Shown piece by piece: positions 1-7,131 of a stretch of 7,536 bases of DNA. The DNA is from Saprospiraceae bacterium. GTDB lineage: Bacteria; Bacteroidota; Bacteroidia; Chitinophagales; Saprospiraceae. Location: positions 1 to 7,536 of the forward strand of contig JADZBJ010000080.1 of the NCBI GenBank assembly GCA_020852155.1, in the 5' to 3' direction. Position 1 is the first letter of the stretch. Each line of letters begins with the position of its first letter. The notes below the pieces were generated by a model, which did not search any database, was not told the DNA's origin, and was given only the letters and a program-made list of their open reading frames with translations. Made by a program: the position numbers and the translations under genes.

Positions 1-2882
1 GCCTTATTCCCAAACAGCCAGACATTCGAGGATTTCGGATTACAAGCATCTTCTTCGCAATTGCAGTCATCATCCAGACAGTCGAACAGGCCATCCAGGT
101 CGTCGTCCAGGTTATTGCCGCAGATTTCAGAACAACTATACTGGCAATTCACTACGGGCGATATTGAAAAACCGGCAATGGTTACATCTTCGTCCACCAG
201 CGAAAGGCCAGAACCTGTCGTCAGGTTGATATTATTTACCAGGGTATTGTGCGCGGTCGAGGTGACCAGCGCCGGGTCTTGCGGGCAAAAGCCGTAAAAT
301 CCGTTTGTATTGGTTCTCAATAAAGTGCCGCGCCATTGACCGGAAGGAAGCAATGTACTGCCGCACGCGACAAAACTGCCTGAAAGCAGCGTTAAGCGGT
401 CGTCAAGGCGGCTGGATGATTTGGTTAAAGAGTAGAATTGCCCGTCTTCGCTCAGGGTCATCAGAAATCCATCGGGCGAAGGCCCAAGGTCATCATCGGG
501 CATCCAGCCTGCCAGCCTGACGCCGTTGCCGACATTGCTGGGGATGACAGACCCAAACCCGAAATCAGTTGTACCGACGGCAAAACGCCGTGCCCACGAC
601 AGCGTACCTTCGGGTGTTAATTTAAACACATACCCGGCTTTTTCGGTGTTGGAAGTACCGCACACGTATATGCTGCGATCAAGAACCTGCGTGATGCCTG
701 TCGGTTTAAATCCCTGCAAGTTATTGACGTTAATGCGTTTTTGCCACACAATCGTTCCGTCTTCGTTGATTCGAATAACAGCGCCCTCCAGTGGCAGTTT
801 TTTACAGAGTACTGCTACGCCGCCTTCCGACAGGGCAACAATAGATATGGCTTGTAAGGCGTCAAGATTGTCTGTTTTCCACATTCGTTCCCATAATTTA
901 CTGCCATTGGCATCCAGCATAATCAGGTAACAGGAGTACAATTCGCCCGGTATGTCTGTCTTGACGCCACAAACAGCAAGGTTTCCACTGGGGAGTTCAA
1001 CCATGTCAACAAACTGTACAATGGCGTTGCCGACATTGAGTTTTTTGGACCAGATGACATCACCGTCGGCGGTCATTTTTACAATGCCGGAATTAACAGT
1101 AGCCTGATTGCTGGTAAAAAAAACATCGCCAATCATCCAGAATCCGTTGTGAAAACCGGGCTTGAGTTTGCGAATTGTCGAGTAATAAGTAAGGTTTTGC
1201 CATACCACCGGAAATTGCTTGGTCCAGACCTTGTCGCCTTTGGCGGTTATCTTCATCAAGTAACTGCCGACGGTTGCTGTGTCAGGATTATTCAAAGCAA
1301 CGACATAGCCAGAGTCAACCAGGTTCACCATCGAAACGACTTTTAAACTATCAAAATACCACTCAAACAGCCTCTCCGAACAGTCGTCGTTGTTTTGTGA
1401 CGGGGTGACTTGAACACCTACTGTATTCTCATCCTGGCACCAGGCATTTTTTTCGACCAGTCGAATCAGGTACGTGCCCGGCTGGTTGAAAGAAACACTC
1501 GTCAACTGACCATTTTGCAGTACATCATTGATATACCATTCATAAGTCGTTGCACCCTGACTCTGGTTGGAAATCAGCGTCGTCTGCCCTGGTTGCAAAA
1601 TCGTTGCCCCGACATTAAATGCAGCATCAATACCGCAATAAACCTCGATTACTTTAGTGCTGGCAGATGGCTCACAGGACAGCGCATCAACAGGCTGTGC
1701 GATCAAACCAACCGGGAATGTCCCCAATTGGTCAAAAGTGTAAGTCGCAGTCGTGTTTGTGCCAATGTTTTGTCCCGATACTTTCCATTGAAGGCTGGCG
1801 GCGTTTTGTGCGGTACTGGTGAAAGTGACCGTTGTGCCGGCAGCCACCGGACTGGCCGGATTGATGGTAAATGTTGAGGTTGTGGTCGTCATACATGGCG
1901 GTGCACAACCTTTGGAATCCAGCAGACTTTTTCGGATGGTATTCAACACAAAATTCATGCGATCAGCCTGCCCCTGTGTGAAATTATGGACACATTGATA
2001 ATTCGTGTAGTCCATGTAGTTGGTATTCAGGTCGGGCTGGTCGGTTGCGAAACCCGATTGCGTATCGGTGTTGCAGGAGTTGATCGTTTGGTCGCAAGGC
2101 ACGGCGGCCGTGCTTTGGTCGGGTGGCGTGTCGCAAATACGGTCGCCATCAGTCAGGCAGTCGTTGTTCGTGCAGCCGCCTTCGAAAGTGTGATACAGGC
2201 CCAGGTAGTGGCCCATTTCGTGAATCAAGGTACTCATGCGCCATTCCTCCGTCCCGAGCGTTTTGGACTCAATAACAATCCCGTCGTACAAGTTCCCGTG
2301 CGCCGCCGGATAATAGGCATAGCCACCGGGGCTGCAACTCTGGTTGTTGCAAACATCCCTGACGACCCAGATATTGATGTAATGAAACGGGAAATAACGG
2401 CTGAGATTTTTCAGGGAAAGGTCTTCTGTTTCCAGGTTTACATCGGTCAAGGTCGCATTTTGAACCCGAAGTATGCCCGTCGAAGCGGCGCCTTGCGGCG
2501 TGCGTTGGGCCAGGCAAAATTGTATGCCCGTCACAGCGCCGCTGCCCTGATCGTAATAACCAATATTTTGAAATGCGTCATTGAGCCACTTCAGCCCTTG
2601 GAGCACCTGCGCGTTGCTGATGTTTTCAGGGCCGTTGTTGTGAATGATATGAAATACCACCGGAATGGTCAGTACCTGATCGGCGGGTTTCTGAGCCAAA
2701 GCACTGAATTGTTGCCAACCTGATTCCAGCGAATCACGCCGCGCGGCATTTTCTGCGTTTTTGAAAAATTCTGGCCAAAATAATTGGTTGGCACAGCCGA
2801 ATGGCTCAGGATTTTGTTCAGACTGAGCATAAAGTATATGCGCAAACGACCAAAATAACAGTGTAAAAGACAGGTATTTCAT
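1..2882 (-). CDS. Secreted M43-family zinc metalloprotease with PKD-like and propeller-repeat domains (partial, C-terminus beyond window)
   Basis: The frame is open for 960 codons from ATG at 2882 to the left edge, so the C-terminus is missing. An in-frame TAA two codons upstream (2886-2888) fixes this ATG as the first possible start. Residues 1-19 form a signal peptide ending LYA before Gln20. Residues about 70-325 are an M43 (pappalysin-like) protease: the zinc motif HEMGHYLGLYH (221-231) supplies three His ligands and catalytic Glu222, and the Met-turn NYMDY contains Met290. Cys237, Cys242 and Cys250 lie near DTPP (251-254), as is usual in this family. Two PKD/Ig-like domains follow (about 335-415 and 420-493). 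Seven repeats with a turn Gly at 549, 607, 660, 709, 759, 814 and 861 suggest a beta-propeller. An Asp-rich, calcium-binding-like segment (923-940) precedes a new module starting VWLFGNK. Extracellular proteolysis is inferred from the family; the substrate is unknown. A T9SS tail is expected but lies outside the window. Confidence 0.93.
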   Translation of the reverse strand, partial: MKYLSFTLLFWSFAHILYAQSEQNPEPFGCANQLFWPEFFKNAENAARRDSLESGWQQFSALAQKPADQVLTIPVVFHIIHNNGPENISNAQVLQGLKWLNDAFQNIGYYDQGSGAVTGIQFCLAQRTPQGAASTGILRVQNATLTDVNLETEDLSLKNLSRYFPFHYINIWVVRDVCNNQSCSPGGYAYYPAAHGNLYDGIVIESKTLGTEEWRMSTLIHEMGHYLGLYHTFEGGCTNNDCLTDGDRICDTPPDQSTAAVPCDQTINSCNTDTQSGFATDQPDLNTNYMDYTNYQCVHNFTQGQADRMNFVLNTIRKSLLDSKGCAPPCMTTTTSTFTINPASPVAAGTTVTFTSTAQNAASLQWKVSGQNIGTNTTATYTFDQLGTFPVGLIAQPVDALSCEPSASTKVIEVYCGIDAAFNVGATILQPGQTTLISNQSQGATTYEWYINDVLQNGQLTSVSFNQPGTYLIRLVEKNAWCQDENTVGVQVTPSQNNDDCSERLFEWYFDSLKVVSMVNLVDSGYVVALNNPDTATVGSYLMKITAKGDKVWTKQFPVVWQNLTYYSTIRKLKPGFHNGFWMIGDVFFTSNQATVNSGIVKMTADGDVIWSKKLNVGNAIVQFVDMVELPSGNLAVCGVKTDIPGELYSCYLIMLDANGSKLWERMWKTDNLDALQAISIVALSEGGVAVLCKKLPLEGAVIRINEDGTIVWQKRINVNNLQGFKPTGITQVLDRSIYVCGTSNTEKAGYVFKLTPEGTLSWARRFAVGTTDFGFGSVIPSNVGNGVRLAGWMPDDDLGPSPDGFLMTLSEDGQFYSLTKSSSRLDDRLTLLSGSFVACGSTLLPSGQWRGTLLRTNTNGFYGFCPQDPALVTSTAHNTLVNNINLTTGSGLSLVDEDVTIAGFSISPVVNCQYSCSEICGNNLDDDLDGLFDCLDDDCNCEEDACNPKSSNVWLFGNK

Positions 2883-3048
2883 AAATTATTGGTTGGTTAT
2901 TTTCTGTATCTCAAAATAACCTGAATTGTGGTGTAATGTTGTTGGGTAACCTTTCAGGTCTTAGAGAATACCCTCAGAACGCTCAAAGTGTTGTTGGAGG
3001 AGTCGGTGTATAACAATAATACTACTTGAGTGCTTTTTCGAATATCCT

Positions 3049-3122
3049 TATTGTTTTTTCTTAAAACAATAGTACGAAAAATGCAAAAAAATATACACAA
3101 AATTTTGTTTTTGATTCAAAAA
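3049..3122. promoter_or_regulatory. Cluster of three AT-rich palindromes, candidate operator region
   Basis: Three perfect inverted repeats lie close together: TATTGTTTT and AAAACAATA around a 5-base centre (3049-3071), the unspaced palindrome ACAAAATTTTGT (3097-3108), and TTTTTGA-T-TCAAAAA (3108-3122). A related direct copy, AACAATAATAC at 3012-3022, matches AACAATAGTAC at 3065-3075 in 10 of 11 bases. The cluster is about 170-240 bases upstream of the minus-strand protease gene, so it could bind a regulator of that gene. Such palindromes also arise by chance in AT-rich DNA, and I recognise no known binding site. Confidence 0.25.
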
Positions 3123-3411
3123 ACCAATAACCAATGTTAAATTATTGTCAGGTCTCAAAAAAATGATAATGCTTATATGATCTAATGGGATTTTTCCTTA
3201 TTTTTGAATCCTGAAATTGAAGACATTACTCAAAATATCAAGAACCAGTATGACGCACGCTAACACAGACTTACCTTTTCTCCGAAAGGACTTTCCAGTA
3301 TATCTTTCTTTTTTTATAAAACCTGACATCGTGCGCTATAGCCCATGATGTAGCCAATAATTTTTGGTCGTCAATTTCTGTTCCCCCTGCAATAAAGGCA
3401 AGGATGATAAA

Positions 3412-3481
3412 TTCTGTCGAACCACTTTTCGTGGTCACAACGACAGCATAACACGGTATTGTGTTTATGTTGTCGACAGAA
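3412..3481. repeat. Nested inverted repeats, possible structured RNA or cruciform
   Basis: An outer pair of perfect 9-base arms (TTCTGTCGA at 3412-3420, TCGACAGAA at 3473-3481) encloses two inner hairpins. The first is ACCAC/GTGGT around a 5-base loop (3421-3435). The second is a long stem pairing 3441-3454 with 3461-3475 around loop GGTATT; it has 14 pairs with one G-T wobble and one bulged T. The outer arm and the long stem share bases 3473-3475, so two alternative folds are possible. It resembles a small folded RNA or a footprint of a mobile element. No known RNA family, attC site or transposon end is recognisable. Confidence 0.4.
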
Positions 3482-3511
3482 GTGCATTATTAAAGTTCCT
3501 GTATAAATTTT

Positions 3512-3545
3512 AAAAAAAAGAGGCGACAGTTGCTGCTGCCGCCTC
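3512..3545 (-). terminator. Intrinsic terminator reading on the minus strand
   Basis: Read on the minus strand, a 10-base-pair stem GAGGCGGCAG/CTGTCGCCTC (3545-3536 with 3529-3520) closes a 6-base loop and is followed directly by eight T residues (complement of 3512-3519). In minus-strand RNA the only imperfect pair is a G-U wobble; in plus-strand RNA it would be an A-C mismatch, and no T run follows on that side. This fixes the direction. It lies only 85 bases upstream of the plus-strand protease start, and no convincing minus-strand gene precedes it. Its leading arm, GAGGCGGC, matches that of the terminator after the plus-strand protease gene. Confidence 0.72.
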
Positions 3546-3629
3546 CGATACTCGCCCCTAAAGCCCCGGTAGATCCGAAATGGCCGGGTAAAAGAAGCAG
3601 AGTAGGATAAAAATATCACACACAAATTT

Positions 3630-6600
3630 ATGAAAAAAACATTTTTTGTAAGAACAAGCCTTATATTCCTTATGACAGGGTGGCTTTTTTGTTTGAAAAT
3701 CTACGCACAGCAGCTCATCTGTCCTGATCCATTTATGCCATCAGGAATGAGCGGATCTACGTTTGTAAAAGAATGGAATAACGAATTATCAACAGGTACA
3801 AAATTCATTCCTACTGTAGTTCATCTTATTGGTGAAGCATCCTCCTTGACTTACAATCAGGTAAAGGGCGCTATTGATCAACTAAATCATGACTTCGTTG
3901 ACCCTAATGGAGTCCACACGATCGTTTTCGTCATGGCCAGTATAGCGCCTGACGGTGGTTGCACAGATGGCATAACCCACCACCCTGCGATCCAGTATTA
4001 TGACCCGCTTTATAGAAATAAAACTGGATGGCCCAATAGTAAATACCTGAATATCTGGGTATTAAGTGACCCTGATCTTTTAGGCGCAGTTACAGTAAGA
4101 CCATCAAGTTTTCAGGTTGTAAATGGAGAATTGGTACGTCATGACTTCATTGCGGGCCAGAGTGCAGGTTCTTTTGATGGAGAAGATGGAGTTTCGGTCA
4201 ACACCTCAGAAATATATCCTAATTCTTCTAATGGCCATACTTTAACACACGAAACTGGTCACTGGCTTAACTTATTACATGTATTTTCACCATGTGAAGG
4301 AACTTTTGGCACGCCATATCCTGGTGTTTGGGAGTGTTGTCATGGGGTTGATGAAGGTATGAGTCAGGGCGATTTCATTGAAGATACGCCGCCTCAAGAT
4401 TTCTTTGCAACGGCAAACGATAATGATTGTGGGCAAACCTTCACAGCCTGTTTGGGCACCACAACTGTGACGCAGGATAATTTTATGAGCTACGGCGGCC
4501 CTTGTATCAATAGTTTTACGAATGGGCAGCGACAATGGATGACACATTGCCTGGATAACTTCAGGCCAGATATTTGGTCCGAATCTAATCTAAAATGCAC
4601 AGGGGTGTCCAGCCTCGAAAATCCGATCATTACAGAGGGGCAAAATCTGTCGTGGACAACAAGCAATATTCAGGAGGGTATTCAAACCATCGTTGGAACA
4701 CTGACCATTGAATCAGGAGGAACACTGACTATTGAAAGCGGTGTTACTGTGCAGTTTTGTGATGAAGGGAAAATCATCATTAAACCCGGTGGCAGGTTAA
4801 ATCTGTATGGTACGCTGACCAGTATCTGCGCAGGAAAAATGTGGCAGGGCGTAGAAGTATGGGGAAATCCCAAACAATCTCAATTTGTGTGGCCTGGGCA
4901 TTCACAAGGGCGATTTTATGGATATGCAGGTGCATTGGTAGAACATGCACAAATCGGTATCCTGGTTGGGAAATCCACAAGTTTTGGCAGCCATGGTGGT
5001 GGAGTAGTAATCTGTAGCAGTGTTAGTTTTAAAAACAATGGGCGTGCAGTGCTATATGATCCGTTCGAAAACAAAAATCCTTTCAATAATCAGGTGACCC
5101 CCAATTCTGGACATTTTACCACCTGTGCCTTTGAAGTGGATAATGACTACCGAGGTGATAACCCTGACTTATATGAGCCTGATGATTATATTTTGTTCCG
5201 AAGCTTTGCAGATATAAAAGGCGTTCGGGGAATAGCATTTACAGGCTGCGCTTTTCATAACAACCGCAACAACAATGAAATTGCGAACGCATCTTTCTAT
5301 GGCTTCGGTATTCTCTCAACGGAATCCGGATTTTCTGTTTCCGGTTTTTGCTCGGCTGGTTCGCCAACACCAGCCCCTTGCCTTGAGGCCGACCTGATTA
5401 AATGCAGTTTTAAAAACCTGTATGTGGGTATCGTTGCTGGCAACACAGATATTAATGGTGTAACACCCTACACTTTTTCCGTAGATCAGGCCTCCTTTGA
5501 AGGATGCTGGACGGGCATCAGGAGTACCGCAGGCAGCAGGGCTTTTATTACCAGAAATATTTTCAAAATAGGCGCACTGCCGCCATTTGTAAATTCACTT
5601 AATAAAATATCCGGCATCGCACTGGATGACACCCATACTTCATTTACCGTACAGGAAAACTCCTTTTCAAGAGACCCTGCTATACCCGCAGATGTTGCCG
5701 ACTTCTGGGAAATCAATGGTATTGAAGCGGTAAGCATAGGGGAATACAACAACCTGATCAGAAAAAACTGGTTCAGTGATATGAAAATTGGTAACAGGTC
5801 TGTTGGCGCCAATGCAACGCCAGATGGATTTATCGGTTTGCTGTACCTCTGCAATGAAAATACAGGAAATGACCGTTTTGATTTTAAAATTGAATCAAAT
5901 AGCAGGATCAGGCAAAATCAAGGACTGCCTAACGATGATCAATCAGAATACAGCCCGGCCGGCAATTATTTCTCCTTTACTGGCCCACAAGGTAGTGATA
6001 GTGATTTTAAAAACTCACCACAGCAAATTGCGTACTACCACGCAGACAATCTTGCCGAAACACCGCTATACTTTGATGCTAATTATTTGTTTAAAGTTCC
6101 TGTAGATAAATTCCGCTCTTGCGAATCCATTTTTTGTAAACCGCCCTGCCATACTGAATCCGAAATTGATGATATAAAAGGGCAAATCAATGCAGACGTG
6201 TCGAGTCGTGACAGCGTCAAAACCCTTCTCGCATCAGTAGGGCAGTCGCCGAGCGTCAGACAAGCGCGTGAGCGGTTGGTTGAATTTTTAAACTATCGAA
6301 TACATCAAAATGTAGCCGAAGTAACCGCATATATTGCCTGGACAGACGGTAGCAATGCCGATTTCAGACAGGCGATGGCGCAAGCAGGCAGTTATGATGC
6401 AGATCTGGCATTGGCCAATGATTACCTTGGCAGCAATGAACAAAACCAGTATGCTACACTAATGAACGGCATCGCGGCTAAATATCAATTATCAGGAGAG
6501 GCCCTTGCAGAGTTTAATGCCTATCGGAGTATCACAGATATGTTGGCCCTGCACTATGCCAACGAGCAGGACAAGTACAACCTCGGTACCCTGCAAATTG

Positions 6601-7013
6601 AATGGCTGAAAGATATTGCCGACAATAGTGATTACTATCGTTCGAGAGGGCTGGCCCGCCGATTGCTCAGGATATATGGATATTATTATCCGGTAGATGA
6701 GGGGCAGAATACAGAGAACAGGAATCGCCTTTCTGAATCCGTACAAGCAACGCCGGATTTGTTTAATGTAATGCCCAATCCGGCGAATCAAAGTGTTGCT
6801 GTACACCTCGAAACAGGGTTATCTATGCAAAGTCAGGCTTCTATTGCTTTGTTAGACATTAATGGTCGCCTGCTGTCTGAAAAAAATCAGACCGTTCATA
6901 ACAGCATTGATGTCGTTTTACCGACGAGCCAGTATCGAACAGGAGTTTACCTGATTCGTGTCACACTTGATACAGGTATTTCACAGACCAAACGTCTTGT
7001 TATCCTGCACTAA
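3630..7013 (+). CDS. Secreted M43-family metalloprotease with beta-helix region and T9SS sorting domain
   Basis: Complete 1127-residue protein. The ATG follows an in-frame TAG (3603-3605) and opens a signal peptide, MKKTFF to about KIYA26 before Gln27. Residues about 58-310 are an M43 protease: zinc motif HETGHWLNLLH (His207, Glu208, His211, His217) and Met-turn NFMSYGG (Met286), with many cysteines (222, 236, 237, 267, 274, 292, 307). Position 214 is Asn where the consensus has Gly. Residues about 330-830 carry repeated short strands of the pattern 'xSF/CxF...N' (467, 501, 542, 594, 623, 645, 679, 715) and MWQGVEVWG (404-412), consistent with a right-handed parallel beta-helix. Residues about 842-1020 are predicted helical. 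Residues 1044-1127 are a type A T9SS sorting domain (MPNP, DINGR, GVYLIRV, final KRLVILH). The protein should cross the outer membrane by T9SS and be released or anchored with the tail removed. The substrate is unknown. Its DNA is more AT-rich than the neighbouring minus-strand gene. Confidence 0.96.
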   Translation: MKKTFFVRTSLIFLMTGWLFCLKIYAQQLICPDPFMPSGMSGSTFVKEWNNELSTGTKFIPTVVHLIGEASSLTYNQVKGAIDQLNHDFVDPNGVHTIVFVMASIAPDGGCTDGITHHPAIQYYDPLYRNKTGWPNSKYLNIWVLSDPDLLGAVTVRPSSFQVVNGELVRHDFIAGQSAGSFDGEDGVSVNTSEIYPNSSNGHTLTHETGHWLNLLHVFSPCEGTFGTPYPGVWECCHGVDEGMSQGDFIEDTPPQDFFATANDNDCGQTFTACLGTTTVTQDNFMSYGGPCINSFTNGQRQWMTHCLDNFRPDIWSESNLKCTGVSSLENPIITEGQNLSWTTSNIQEGIQTIVGTLTIESGGTLTIESGVTVQFCDEGKIIIKPGGRLNLYGTLTSICAGKMWQGVEVWGNPKQSQFVWPGHSQGRFYGYAGALVEHAQIGILVGKSTSFGSHGGGVVICSSVSFKNNGRAVLYDPFENKNPFNNQVTPNSGHFTTCAFEVDNDYRGDNPDLYEPDDYILFRSFADIKGVRGIAFTGCAFHNNRNNNEIANASFYGFGILSTESGFSVSGFCSAGSPTPAPCLEADLIKCSFKNLYVGIVAGNTDINGVTPYTFSVDQASFEGCWTGIRSTAGSRAFITRNIFKIGALPPFVNSLNKISGIALDDTHTSFTVQENSFSRDPAIPADVADFWEINGIEAVSIGEYNNLIRKNWFSDMKIGNRSVGANATPDGFIGLLYLCNENTGNDRFDFKIESNSRIRQNQGLPNDDQSEYSPAGNYFSFTGPQGSDSDFKNSPQQIAYYHADNLAETPLYFDANYLFKVPVDKFRSCESIFCKPPCHTESEIDDIKGQINADVSSRDSVKTLLASVGQSPSVRQARERLVEFLNYRIHQNVAEVTAYIAWTDGSNADFRQAMAQAGSYDADLALANDYLGSNEQNQYATLMNGIAAKYQLSGEALAEFNAYRSITDMLALHYANEQDKYNLGTLQIEWLKDIADNSDYYRSRGLARRLLRIYGYYYPVDEGQNTENRNRLSESVQATPDLFNVMPNPANQSVAVHLETGLSMQSQASIALLDINGRLLSEKNQTVHNSIDVVLPTSQYRTGVYLIRVTLDTGISQTKRLVILH
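4695..4742 (+). repeat. Tandem 24-base duplication inside the metalloprotease gene
   Basis: Two adjacent 24-base units (4695-4718 and 4719-4742) differ at only a few, mainly synonymous positions, and both encode GTLTIESG (residues 356-363 and 364-371). This is the start of the beta-helix region, where each 8-residue unit could add a strand. The in-frame unit suggests an internal duplication selected or tolerated at protein level. Confidence 0.85.
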
Positions 7014-7020
7014 ACCATAG

Positions 7021-7062
7021 AGGCGGCCCTGATAAATGCTTCAGGGCTGCCTTACCTTTTTT
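7021..7062 (+). terminator. Intrinsic terminator of the plus-strand metalloprotease gene
   Basis: Twelve-base arms AGGCGGCCCTGA (7021-7032) and TCAGGGCTGCCT (7041-7052) pair throughout with one G-U wobble around an 8-base loop, followed after TACC by six T residues (7057-7062). It begins 8 bases after the TAA stop and should separate this gene from the one starting at 7132, making the protease gene monocistronic at its 3' side. Confidence 0.9.
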
Positions 7063-7131
7063 CGGGCATTACCAGCCATTCACCCTCCGCCCGTTCCCTT
7101 CCTCCCTTCACCTTTCCCACCTTTATTTCTC
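7063..7131 (+). other. Pyrimidine-rich spacer and leader before the third gene
   Basis: This 69-base spacer has a run from about 7094 to 7131 made almost only of C and T, with three A and no G on the plus strand. It ends directly at the next start codon, so that gene has no Shine-Dalgarno sequence. A promoter must lie here or in the terminator region, but none matches TAnnTTTG. Confidence 0.5.

Larger units (their letters stand above)
2883..3629. other. Divergent intergenic region between two metalloprotease genes
   Basis: This stretch separates the head-to-head starts at 2882 (minus) and 3630 (plus), so it must hold promoters for both. The part from about 3000 to 3230 is very AT-rich with long A and T runs. 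I found no confident Bacteroidota-type promoter (TTG, about 19 bases, TAnnTTTG) in a sensible place for either gene. One exact TAnnTTTG (3199-3206, plus) lacks a -33 partner and is 424 bases from the plus gene. TAAATTTT at 3504-3511 is a one-mismatch -7 candidate for the plus gene, also without a well-placed -33. Palindromes, hairpins and a minus-strand terminator are listed separately. A small hairpin CCCGG/CCGGG (3565-3569 with 3584-3588) sits in the plus gene's leader. Minus-strand open frames at 3371-3625 and 3271-3486 look non-coding or relict. Confidence 0.75.

Noticed and set aside
1986..2723. A 245-codon plus-strand open frame opposite the first protease
   Set aside because: It is antisense to the catalytic domain of a gene with clear M43 motifs; its product is Val/Ile/Arg-rich with no domain pattern, as expected of a shadow frame in GC-richer coding DNA.
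3199..3206. Exact TAnnTTTG match as a promoter for the plus-strand protease gene
   Set aside because: There is no TTG at the expected upstream spacing and the site is more than 400 bases from the start codon; a chance match in T-rich DNA is likely.
3326..3351. Hairpin ACATCGTG/CATGATGT as a second minus-strand terminator
   Set aside because: The stem has a G-T wobble, low GC content, and is not followed directly by a clean T run on either strand.
3441..3475. Integron attC site
   Set aside because: The arms do not fit the RYYYAAC/GTTRRRY core pattern, and there is no integrase or gene-cassette layout nearby.
3371..3625. An 84-codon minus-strand open frame with an ATG in the intergenic region
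   Set aside because: It runs straight through a strong minus-strand terminator stem and T tract and encodes an Arg/Cys-rich product with no recognisable motif.
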